Shown here: piece by piece, positions 1 to 10,090 of the stretch
Position numbering within the stretch: position 1 is the first letter of the stretch
How the letters are laid out: each line of letters starts with the position of its first letter
DNA from: Cheilinus undulatus
Lineage: Eukaryota; Chordata; Actinopteri; Labriformes; Labridae
Length of the DNA stretch: 64,000 nucleotides
NCBI RefSeq assembly: GCF_018320785.1
Contig: NC_054868.1
Coordinates: 49,428,874 to 49,492,873, forward strand
Direction of reading: 5' to 3'
The notes under the pieces: generated by a model
What the model saw: only the letters and a program-made list of their open reading frames with translations
Told to the model about the DNA's origin: nothing
Database searches by the model: none
Program-made: the position numbers and the translations under genes

Positions 1-465
1 ATCTGTGGAGTACCTTTTCTTTCTTCTGATAAATGAACATTTCTTTGGTCTCATTTAGAATAAAACAAAATGAATGTATAAAAGGTGTTCATAACTTTTT
101 TCTGTACTCTGATAATGACAGAACTGATATTCAAAATCAATTTAAACATTCAAGAATGGAAGTAATCTAAATTTAATCATCATTCATTACTGATAGAAAT
201 GTTTCTGACCTCAAAGCCGGTCTTTCCAGTCTTAGATGTAACATGACATTTATTTTATAGGACCAAAATAAAAAAAAAAAAAACCTTTAGGTTGATTATG
301 AAAATTGGGATGATTATTTAGTCATTATTCAGCAGCTTACAACAATTTTCACAGGATCAAGTATTCAATCTCAGTTCTGTGTTCACACAGTGATTATGAC
401 CGCTTGCAGACTTTTCAGTTGGTATAACTGTGCAGTAACTTATAGACCAATTTGTCTTTTTGCAG

Positions 466-529
466 TGATGACACGTTTTGTTGGTGGAGCCTGACTGCTG
501 GCAGAAAGTTGGCAGGTGGTACTCTGTAG
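466..529 (+). other. Possible last coding exon of a gene entering from the left
   Basis: A pyrimidine tract and TTTTTGCAG precede 466. One frame then reads DDTFCWWSLTAGRKLAGG followed by two residues and a TAG at 527-529. An AATAAA lies near 768, a sensible distance for a 3' UTR. I do not recognise the peptide, and a stretch this short can be open by chance. No upstream exon is visible in the window. Confidence 0.25.
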
Positions 530-1640
530 GCAAGTCATCAGAAAGTTTTGTGCCAATTATTTCAATGTTTTAGCAGCAAACAACAAATTGCCTTCTAATG
601 ACAAGCTAGTTCTTAGACAAAGTTTGAAGTTTCCTAAGCTAAACTCACTGATGGCTCATTGGCTCAAGGCCAAGTCCACATGTACGCGATATTTTTGAAA
701 ACAGAGGTTTTCACTTTGCGTTTTGACCTTTTGAACACAAGCTAAATGTATTACTTTATCTTCAGAAATAAACTTTTGAAACATTCCTTTGACAGTGTTT
801 ACATTTACTATCTGGACTGTTGAACTTAACTGTTAAAAAATGCTTTCTGTCAGGAGGACCTGCTCAAATAAGTGTGAGCTGCACAACTTTTAAACTTTCT
901 TTTTGTCAGTTTTAGTCATCACAGATCTATCTCTGTTAACCTTAGTCTAGTTTTTGTCATGGAAAAAGAGGCTGTTTCAGTCAACAAAATTAACACTGCT
1001 TGAAAAGTTTACAAAAAAACCCCCAGAAAGACCTTTAAGTTTACAAGGGTGCCAATGAATTTGCACTTTGTAGAAGTAACGTTACTTTTCAAAGAAGAAA
1101 AAAAAAAACATTTTTTAAGTTGGGTTATTTTGAAATCAATCAATCTTTGTTTTTAGAGTGCCAATTCATAACCAAAGTTATCTCAGACACTTTTCAAAGA
1201 GGGCAGGTCTAGTCTGTGCTCTCTGTTGTGGCCTATAATAATAAAGATATACTGCTCATGAAAGCGGTACTTTAAAAACTTCAGGGTTTTTTTATACTTA
1301 ATATTTGCATGTGTTGGGTTGAGAACTACAAACTTCAAAACCATCGTTATTCTCTGCCTATTCCTTGATAACCAAGCAGGAAGACTTATGATAACATTTA
1401 TGCATACCATGTAATCGCAATCCTGAATTGAAATATTGTCCAGTATAATTGCAAATGCACATTATTAGCAGATTGTACAGCACTAAAATGGATGGACGTC
1501 TTCATATGCTTTGTGGAGAAAGTTAGCATCCATACCAAAGAAAAACTGAAGGCATACAGATTTCTTGTGTATAAATTTTGTACTTTTCCCTGTATGTATC
1601 TTAAGGAACAGAGGGGATCCTTTCATGATTTGAAGTAAAT
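530..1640. other. AT-rich noncoding stretch, no gene seen
   Basis: No splice-supported exon or recognisable repeat was found here beyond the AATAAA near 768. It probably contains the 3' UTR of any gene entering from the left and part of the 3' UTR of the HIT-like gene on the other strand. Confidence 0.4.
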
Positions 1641-2863
1641 ATCAACCTTCAGGTATCAGCATTAAGTCTGAGTAATTTTCACATGTAGTTCCTTTAAACT
1701 TTCCTGGCTGGCTTCAGGTCCATCCTCTGATGTCACATATCCAGGATAAGTTTGGTAAAACTGAGGTGCTGTAGGTTTCATGGCATCTTGTCCTGTCCCT
1801 GATGATGGCGGTAGGAACAGTGGAATCAACTTGGCATGTGCGTAGTCAATCTCAAAACCCTCAAAAATAAGTCCTACCCCCCAGGCACCTAACCCTCCCT
1901 CTAAGAGCTTCGACACCTTCAGGGCTGCCAGCACCAGCTCTTCATAGTCTGATTCTTCAAGTCTGAATATATCCGAGGTCAACGGTTGGCGTGGGACGAG
2001 AACGGTAAAACCAGGAGAGTTTGGAAATGGAGTGAGGAAGGCAACATGACCCTCATCCTCCCAGACACGCCACTGCTGCTCCTCGCCGCGAACGATACGA
2101 GAAAACAGACCAGGGTGAGCCAGATCATCACCGAGGAAAGTCAGATTATGTGGGGCGTCAGGCTGGGGGAGTTTGGCTCTAATCTTAGTCTGGATTTCAG
2201 TCAATCTGGAGTCACTCCATCTTGGAGCAGTCTTAGAAGTACAGTACCCAGGGTCATGGGCGTTGTGCTCCTCTTCTCCTGCCAGGTGAGGGCGCCACTC
2301 TGCATCAAGACCATGTAGAGGGAGGACACAGATCTGCGGAAATTAAGATTAATATATACTTTAATCTCAGAGAAATGTCTGTTATTAACATGGCAGTCAA
2401 AGTTTTAAAATTTGCTGTCCCCGATTAAACACACAATATCTATTTGCAATATTCTTTGCACAGTGATATATTTTTTCTGAAATCAGAAATAACACAAGAT
2501 GATTTGACTCATCTGACTGGATGATTTATCAACCAACTGATATACAGATTACTTAGAAGCAAACCAGCCAATCCTCAGGTAATACAAGGTTATACATACC
2601 TGTGCAGGTCTTTCTCTATGGGGTCTGCTGACCAGAGCACACCTCCGCACTGCCAGCCTGTCACACAGCAGCTCTGCAACAGCTCTCGCCCCTAACAGCC
2701 ACGATAAGAACTCCTGCTTCTCCAGGTGGAAGATGCTGCCTCCCAGGCTGCCAGGGGTGCTGCGCTCCAGGATCACAGAGCCTGGGGTCCAGGGCCGGGG
2801 ATGGAGGTAGGCGACCAGACCCTCGGACTCCCAGATGACGTTACGGCTAAGGGTGGAAGACAT
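1600..2863 (-). CDS. Two-domain HIT-like (histidine triad superfamily) protein
   Basis: Coding exons are 2600..2863 (88 codons, ATG at 2863) and 1662..2333 (223 codons plus stop). They join in phase 0 across a GTATGT donor and a TCCGCAG acceptor, giving 311 aa. The protein has two similar halves. Half one (about residues 8-100) has WESEGLVAYLHPRPWTPGSV and ends in PAQICVLPLHGLD. Half two (about 165-262) has WEDEGHVAFLTPFPNSPGF and ends in YAHAKLIPLF. This layout matches HIT-family nucleotide hydrolases/transferases, where an H-x-H-x-H motif follows the sheet. Half one lacks the triad histidines and half two keeps only part (HAKLIP), so activity is uncertain. A 3' splice acceptor lies one base before the ATG, implying an upstream noncoding exon. 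Family membership is fairly sure; substrate and location are unknown. I do not recognise a standard gene name. Confidence 0.8.
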
Positions 2864-3589
2864 TCTGTGAGAATGGAGAGGAGGGAGATATTAGATAGAA
2901 CAGTATTTAAGTCCTTCATTTGTTCCTTTTAAATTAATAATACAGTTAATCAATTCAAATAAATCTAAAGGAACAGTTATCAAGCATCCCCACATATAAT
3001 TAGGACACAAAACCTTAAAGTTTTTTTATTTCCCATTGGTAGACATATTTTTTCTTTCCACAGACATGTTTTATGATTAACGCTTTAGACCCTAAAGATA
3101 AGATAAGATTTAAGTATTTTCCTCAAGATCCTGCTTAACTACTCATTATCACAGGACATTCTAAGATAATAATACATAAATCTAGATCCCAAAAACATAA
3201 AATGCTCAGTATTACAGATAAAAATTGTAAAAGAGAATTTATGGGCACATGTCCTCTTCTGGCTTCCTTAGTTTATGGCACAAACCAACCATCAGACTAG
3301 GCAAGAAATTAACTAAAAAAAATCCTATTACTAATTTTTAACTCATTTAGATGTTCAATAGTTGTGATTCTGGTGGAATTATAAAGAAAAACAAGTGCTA
3401 TAATTAGTGAAACTATGTGATTTTAGTCAGTTTTACACCATTATAACAGTTTAAATGGCATAAATCAGTGTTAAGTTTAACTGTGAGCCTCATCACTGCT
3501 AAATATCAGTTATTCAATATTTGTGATTTTTTTAAGGTTTCCCACTGGAATCATAAGATAAAACTGGTGATTCTCTCTGGTAGCTGGTA

Positions 3590-4372
3590 GGCCCCTTTAC
3601 GGTGTGAAGATGACCTCAGCAAAAGATACAGAGTTTCTGACCGACCACTTTCTTCCATGGTACAAAAAGAAGAACCATGCCTTCTGTAGCAAAATTATCT
3701 TCATGCATGACAATGCACCATCTCATGAATCTCATACTGTGGAAATAGCTCTGTGTCATTGGCTGCTATGGGCATAAAAGGAGAGAAACTCATGGTGTGG
3801 CCCCCATCCTCCCCTGACCTCAACCCTATTGAGAACCTTTGGAGCATCCTCAGGCTAAAGATCTATGAGGGTAGGAGGCAGTCCACATCAAAACTGCAGC
3901 TCTGGGAGGATATTCTGACATCTTGCAACGAAATTCAAGCAGAAACTCTCCAAAAACTCACAAGTTCAATGGATCCAAGAATTGTGAAGGTGATGTCAAA
4001 GAAGGGCTCCTATGTTAACATGTAACTTTGCCTGTTATAATGTTTTTGATTGAAAAAGCTTTGATTTCAGTAAATATGACCTCCTAATGCTGCAAATTCA
4101 ATAAATGACAATTTTCAGTTCTTTACAACCTGCGAAATGTTCTGACTCTTACTTGTGCATAATAATTTGGAACACTGCATTTCAAGGTTTTTTTATTTTT
4201 GAAAAAAAAACAAAAAACAAACAGTTATTATTGGGAGGTTTGTTCAATAAAATTTGAATTATGCTCTAAACGGTTGACGACTTGAAAATTATACTGTCTG
4301 CATTTGTATTGACTATTTAGGAAAATCAGAGAAAAATATCATTTGCGTAATAATTTTGAATGCAGTGTAAGT
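3590..4372 (+). mobile_element. Tc1/mariner-like transposon remnant
   Basis: The plus strand encodes the C-terminal half of a DDE transposase in broken frames. FMHDNAPSHES (second D) lies near 3700. After a frame break comes WPPSSPDLNPIENLWSIL, ending in KKGSYVNM and a stop at 4025. Past the ORF, two related motifs (ATAATTTGGAACACTGCAT near 4159 and ATAATTTTGAATGCAGTG near 4350) look like the 3' terminal region. The N-terminal half and a left end were not found, so this is a dead 5'-truncated copy. Confidence 0.8.
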
Positions 4373-5383
4373 TTTACTGAGAAGCAGCATGTTGACTCCT
4401 CTTTATGGTTTCATAACATACCTCAACAATAATTACATGTACTAAAAGAATATTTTGTATTAAAATAACTGTTTTAATGCACAAGTTAATATTCATTAGA
4501 CTCTTTGTTTGTTTATATTTTCCACTAACATTTTAATATGCACACACTATGGATTTTTTTTATTTATTTTTTTTGCGGGCAAGGATCCATAAATGGTCAC
4601 TTTGTTGATCTTGCATTTCACCATAATGGGAAAATATATATATATATTTATGTCTAGGTGACAAAAGTTCAAAAAAAAAAAAAAGTTTTTCCAGTTATTT
4701 CAATAAATGCCCTGTGAAAGTATGACTGCACAATGTGTCATTGTGCTGATGACTTTGGCTGGATAACTATTTATGGGTGTATTTCTCTAAATAGAGAAGT
4801 TATTTGTTCTGTCATACTACTTTACTAAATTTTCTCATGTGACATCGAGTCATCACAAATGTCACTGGAAGAAAAGTACATGAGTAAATCACATTTATTT
4901 CAACTTTCCTTTGAGTCAGACTAACAGAGAGCAGTCTTTAGTTTTGGTGTAACCTGTTTTTGTTTTCTTTTTTAACAGAGATTTCCTGTTAAGGGCAGCT
5001 TTGTCATTGTATGATAGTGTTACAGTTTAAAGGGAGACCGTGCTAAGTGAAGACTCTCGCCCTAAAGTTGTGGACGCAACGGATGTTTGAGAGAAGACAG
5101 AAAGTGTCCTGATAAATTCCACTGTACTTACAATTATAATTATTATTATTATGTAGAAAAAATGTACTGGGGGCATTTGTTTGGACACTTTTTGTCATCA
5201 ACATGATGTGAAAAAAACTCCCCGCACTCGACTGAAAGTCGTCACTTAACACGGTCACCCTTTAAACCGTAATACCAACTTTGAGAGTGGAGTTTGGACT
5301 AACTGTTCACAGAAAAGTCCGCAGGTTTGCTTTAGTGAAAATTAAGAACAATAATTCAGACACACTCGGCTTACGGTACCTAC
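4373..5383. other. Intron 1 / upstream region of the HIT-like gene
   Basis: AT-rich sequence with poly(A)/poly(T) runs and a short (TA)n tract near 4637. No coding signal was recognised. It lies inside the proposed first intron of the HIT-like gene. Confidence 0.4.
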
Positions 5384-5480
5384 CTTGCACAAATGAACCT
5401 CGTAATCAGCATAAAGTAACGTAGAGTTTGGGGATAAAAACGGACCTGTTTGCTGCTCCTCTCTGCTCGTTGTTTAATGT
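5384..5480 (-). other. Probable noncoding first exon of the HIT-like gene
   Basis: On the minus strand, GTGCAAG is followed by a good donor (GTAGGTAC) at 5383. The coding exon at 2863 is preceded directly by the acceptor TTCTCACAG, so a 5' exon must exist upstream and this is the best donor nearby. The outer (transcription start) limit is a guess. RNA reads joining 5384 to 2864 would confirm it. Confidence 0.4.
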
Positions 5481-5809
5481 TGAGTAATAAGCTAAAACAG
5501 CAAGAAAGGCGTGGAAAGTCGCTTTTCTTTTCCACATCCGTTAGCGCAGAAAGAAGCCAAACACAAGCATTTCAAAATTATTTCCTGCAGAAGAAACGCA
5601 TGCCACTTTCTTCCAGTCATTTGACAACAGTTTCTTCTACGTCCTCATACTCATTGATGTTTGGGAGAAACCAGTTCAACCGGGCAATAGCACCAGCTGC
5701 TGGACTGGAATACATTTCGTCTCTTGTCAAAAGCTGGACATATTATTAGCTAATTCAATTTTACGATGAATTTACAGGATGTTGTCCGGATATTTACAAT
5801 GTCAGGGTG

Positions 5810-6064
5810 ATTTTTATGTGAGATCACATCCTGAGCACTGTCGATGTGCCCTTGAGCAAGGCACTGAACCCCCAACAGCTCACGGCAGCACTTTACTAAG
5901 GAACAGCAGGGCCAACACTCAGTGTGTGTTAGATATGAATTTGAATTTGTAAAAACAACAACAGAGTGTAAAATGTCAATTTCCCCTTCAGGGGATGAAT
6001 AAAAGTACGACTTTACTTTACTTTACTTTACTTTACTTTACTTTACTTTATTTTACTTAACTTT
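5810..6064 (+). repeat. SINE-like fish repeat ending in a (CTTTA)n tract
   Basis: The phrases TGTGCCCTTGAGCAAGGCAC and TTTCCCCTTCAGGGGATGAA are typical of a widespread fish SINE/LINE-tail family. The copy ends in about ten CTTTA units (about 6008-6060), which look like a 3' microsatellite tail. Exact ends and target-site duplication are not clear. Confidence 0.6.
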
Positions 6065-7875
6065 AAGTCGGTACAACTTTATGGAAAAGTCTGTACTTGA
6101 TCATGTATCAGCATCCGACAATAAAAAAAAAAAGTAAAAAAAAAATGGAGCGAAAAAAAAAAAACAACTCCCAGATGATAGTTTGTTATGTAAAAGACTT
6201 ATTTTATAACTCTTATGAGAGACAGAAATTAATAAAGCAGAATGTTTTTAAAAGCTAAGTGTTATTAATATTCTACTTATTTTTTTAATGATTCAGGTGG
6301 GGTTCAATTAAAAATATATAATTCTCGTAAACTGAAAAAATGAAATCAAGTGACTGCTCATGACCAGGACCAGGACTCCCCTGAACGTCTACACAGGCTC
6401 ATGAAAGTCTTTTGACCTGTTGATCTCTCATGGTGTCATGTGATGTTCAGGCACGAGTTGGGATATTTTCAAATTCAGATTTTTTTTCTTTCAAGCCTCA
6501 TGAGCCTTGAGTAAGTAATATAATATGGAAAATTACAAATAACAGGGTTTTTTTTTTTTTTTTCAATTTGAAACAACGTTTTTGTTGAAGTCTAAAGAAG
6601 TTCCAGCAGGGGGCACTGCTGAGCTGCAGACAGTCAATGAGACAAACATGAGGGTAATTCTCGAAGTTAAACCTAAACACAACTTCTGCTCTGAAACCTC
6701 TTGCTTGTTTTAACATTTTGTTCACCGTAAGTTTAGTGGGTGTTTGATTTCACCAGAGTGGGGAAACCCTCTTATCTTCATATCACTGCTTGTGCTCAGA
6801 AGTTTTACTCACTTCCTGTTTCAACAGAATGTCAACACAAATGTTCTAACAGGAGCCGACGTCTGTGACCAAGTTTCCAATCTTCACCGCCCATTTTTTG
6901 GTTAATATGTAGCCCTACATGAGTCACCAAACGCACACAAACTTTCACTTTTAGTCGACATAAAACAACGTCATTGTTTAATTGATTTATCTGCTATAAA
7001 GTAGCCTGACTCTGAGCTTAACTCTAAATGGGTATAAACTAGCAACATGTAGAAGTGAATCCAGGACAAGTTCCCCTATTCTCCAGTTATTTCCTCCTCT
7101 TTAAAGCTTGTATTAGTCCATCTAAACACACAAGAACATACAGATATAAAAGAGTTATCCTGCCCAAAGAAACATTACAAATATATTAGCAAATTAAAAA
7201 ATAACAATTTATTCATGACAGCCAACCCAGTCTCTCCTGGCTATACTAAGCAAACTAGAACTTTATTCACATTCTTAGAGAAACTGACAACCATAGGCAG
7301 GGTTTTTCTCTTTTCTCAAGTTTCTTTGCTCTGCATGCGTCTCACTTGGCTGACAGTGAACAAATGTGCCGTCCCACTTTCTGGGAGTAAATCTGTCTTC
7401 TTAATCTGCAGCCCATGACCTCAGTAATGAGCTCAGCTGCTCAGAGATCCTCTGCGGAGCGTCTCAGCTGAACAACGGCCCGGTGATTCACCCACGCTGA
7501 AGGAGCAGGAGGAGGGTCAGTGGGTGAAATTTAGGACGGGAGGACAGAAACATAGATAACATTTCTCAGGTTCACTTCTTGGAGGGTAAAAATACAAATA
7601 TGGATGTTCTTTTCTGCCCAAAGTTCACCTAAAATCAAGACTAAATCTCAATGCACAAAAGTTCAGTTTGTTACATTGTTGTAGTAATGGTGTATAGTAG
7701 CTCAAATTCCCTCTCACGCCTTTATATGCCCTAGAACACACACACACACAGATCAGCCTGGAGCAAATCTGGTTAAAATCTTTCGTGGAACATGTTAGAC
7801 TAAAGACAGGGTGTTCAGGAGTAATCCAAACTAGTGGAGAGTCAACCAGACATAGCTACCCCATGTTACTTAGAT
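6065..7875. other. Intergenic, no gene recognised
   Basis: AT-rich intergenic DNA. A GC-richer patch at 7400-7550 includes an acceptor-like CTGCAG at 7406-7411 and an 89-base open frame to a TGA at 7498-7500, but its product is not recognisable. Confidence 0.4.
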
Positions 7876-8900
7876 CAGTGGTTCTCAACATTGGGGAGAC
7901 ACTGGGAAGGGGTTGCCAGGTGCCTTTAAGAAACTAAGTATATTTTCACACAAATTGAGCCCATTTTGCTTCTTTTTACTCATTTTTTTGCTACTTTATA
8001 CTAAATTTGCCCAATTCTAACATGTTTACATCACTTTTTCTTGACAATTTTGCCCCTTTCAATACATTTTTACTCCCATTTCTGCCACTTCTTAATCAAA
8101 TTTCAACACCTTTTCTGCACAGTTTTTCTGGTTTTAACACACTTTTGTCACTTTTTAACATTTCAACCACTTTTCCCACCGAATATTATGGCTGCTGACC
8201 CATTATTGTTACTTTTAACCCGCTTTCACCTCACTTTACACTTAATTTTTGCCAATTCAACCATATTTCACTATTTGTCAAGCCCATTTTTGCAAGTTTA
8301 AACCAAATTTTCCCCTCTTTTTAATCCAATTTCACCACCTTTCCCCCCATTTCTGCCACTAATAAGCCAATATTGACACTGTTAAACCTTTATACCAGCT
8401 TTTATGCCAGTTTTTGCCACCCTAACCCTTTTTTTCACTTTTTTCCCTTCTATTTGCAGTTTTTATTGATACTTGCAACTTTTAACCCATTTCTGCTTCT
8501 TTTAAAATCCCATTTCACCACCTCTTACACCATTTTTTTATAATCTTTAACCCATTTTATTACTGATTAAAAAAAGGGCTTTACATTTTTAAGATGACTA
8601 TATATTCTGGCACAAAAGCATTAAAACCCACAATTTTGCTTTGTTAACAGTGGCTATTATTCAGGTAATCCAATTAAATGTGGTTATCACAGATTAATAT
8701 ATCAATGGAGCATAATTTTGCTGACTTCATGACTCAGCCCCTGAAAGCTCTCTTTTATCGCCCCGTATGGGGGTCCTTGTCTGCACATGACTATTCTTGA
8801 CTGTGCATGGCTGTTCAACCACCTTCAGGTACAGTGGGGGTCCCCAGTCTCTGGCACCTTTATTTTGGGGTTCACGGGCTTAAAAGGTTGAGAGCCCCTG
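7876..8900. mobile_element. Nonautonomous hAT element with internal degenerate array
   Basis: The left end CAGTGGTTCTCAAC and the right end GGTTGAGAGCCCCTG form imperfect terminal inverted repeats. They are flanked by ACTTAGAT and ACTTAGAC (7 of 8 match), the 8-bp target duplication expected of hAT transposons. The 1-kb interior has no transposase. It is a long run of imperfect units such as CCATTTTTGCCACTTTTAAC. The same kind of array recurs near 62300-62620. Confidence 0.75.
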
Positions 8901-9648
8901 ACTTAGACTGTAATTTAGAAAAGGGTCAATATTATCACTGACTTCTGCAGCAGGACTTTCAGACCTATTCATAGCAGTCATGTGACATCACACATTAAAG
9001 GAAGCAGCTCTTGGATGGCAAAAAAAAGCTTCCTCCTGCTGTACACTATGAAGAAGTTGATGGTTTCAGTTGCAGCTTCTGTGTTTTAGCTATTTAAAAA
9101 TACTTTTACAATTGAAAGAAAGTAGATGCACACCTGGATGCTCAATGTATAAGAAGATAAGCCTCAGGTATACTGCTGGGGAACTTTATCCAAGAGAGAA
9201 ACACCAGAGAAGGGCAATAAATCTCTAACTTTGTCTAGAGGGTAGTAAATATGACAGCTTTTATCTAACATTAGAGAATATATTAACTTTAATATTTGAA
9301 TAACTTGTGGAAACTTTCCTATACTCACAATTCTGTGTGGCTCCAACTTATTATTGCACATTGAAGTCCCCTCGTCCACCAAAGTCCCACTTTTAATTTT
9401 GAACATTTATGCCAACCTAGGTGTTCTAACTTAGGTAACTAAGGTTAGTCAAGAAGGGACCTAACTGAGTTGGTAACTTCACTTATGGTGCAGAAATATT
9501 TAAAAGACTAAGGCATTTAGGGAAAATCTCTGCATAATTAACACATACCTACACTTTAGTAGTAAAGGATTTTTGCCCTTAAAGCTACAATAAATAGAAC
9601 TTTATTCCTGAAATGTCTGTGTTGATTAAAAATGACCACTCCTATCTT
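8901..9648. other. Intergenic, no gene recognised
   Basis: No exon, RNA gene or clear repeat boundary was seen between the hAT element and the microsatellite. Confidence 0.35.
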
Positions 9649-9673
9649 ATACATACATACATATACATACATA

Positions 9674-9747
<74 letters not shown>
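9649..9747. repeat. Compound microsatellite (TACA)n-(TA)n
   Basis: About 50 bases of TACATACA units pass into about 45 bases of uninterrupted TA. This is a typical compound dinucleotide/tetranucleotide tract and is expected to vary in length between individuals. Confidence 0.95.
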
Positions 9748-9749
<2 letters not shown>

Positions 9750-9856
9750 CTATATATAAATTCCAGGTGAGTTCTTATGTTATAAAATTTTCCTACAGCA
9801 TTCAAAACCAGAGAAGTGCACAACTTTTATCATTGTAAGGGGCTGCTGTTGGTTTT

Positions 9857-10090
9857 TACCTCCGCCAAGGAGTTTGTTAGTTAGTTTGTTAACAACATAA
9901 GTCAAAAATGTATGGACGGATTTTGATGAAACTTTCAGGAAATGTCAGAAATGGCATAAGGAAGAACTGATTAGATTTTTGGACTGATCCGGATCACGGT
10001 CCGGATCCAGGAATGTTTTCAAAGGATTCTTCACTGTTAGGAGATAGGGCTAATGGCGGAGGTCTGCGCTCTCTGAGTGCTTTTCTAGTT
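9857..10090 (+). repeat. Dispersed CCTCCGCC-ended repeat, copy 1
   Basis: Starts TACCTCCGCCAAGGAG and ends GGCGGAGGTCTGCGC...TTTTCTAGTT. A second copy in the same orientation is at 21490-21753, sharing ACTGATTAGATTTT, GGATCCAGGAAT and TGCGCTCTCTGAGTGC. The ends are short inverted repeats (CCTCCGCC/GGCGGAGG), suggesting a MITE-like element. No coding capacity is seen. Confidence 0.75.
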
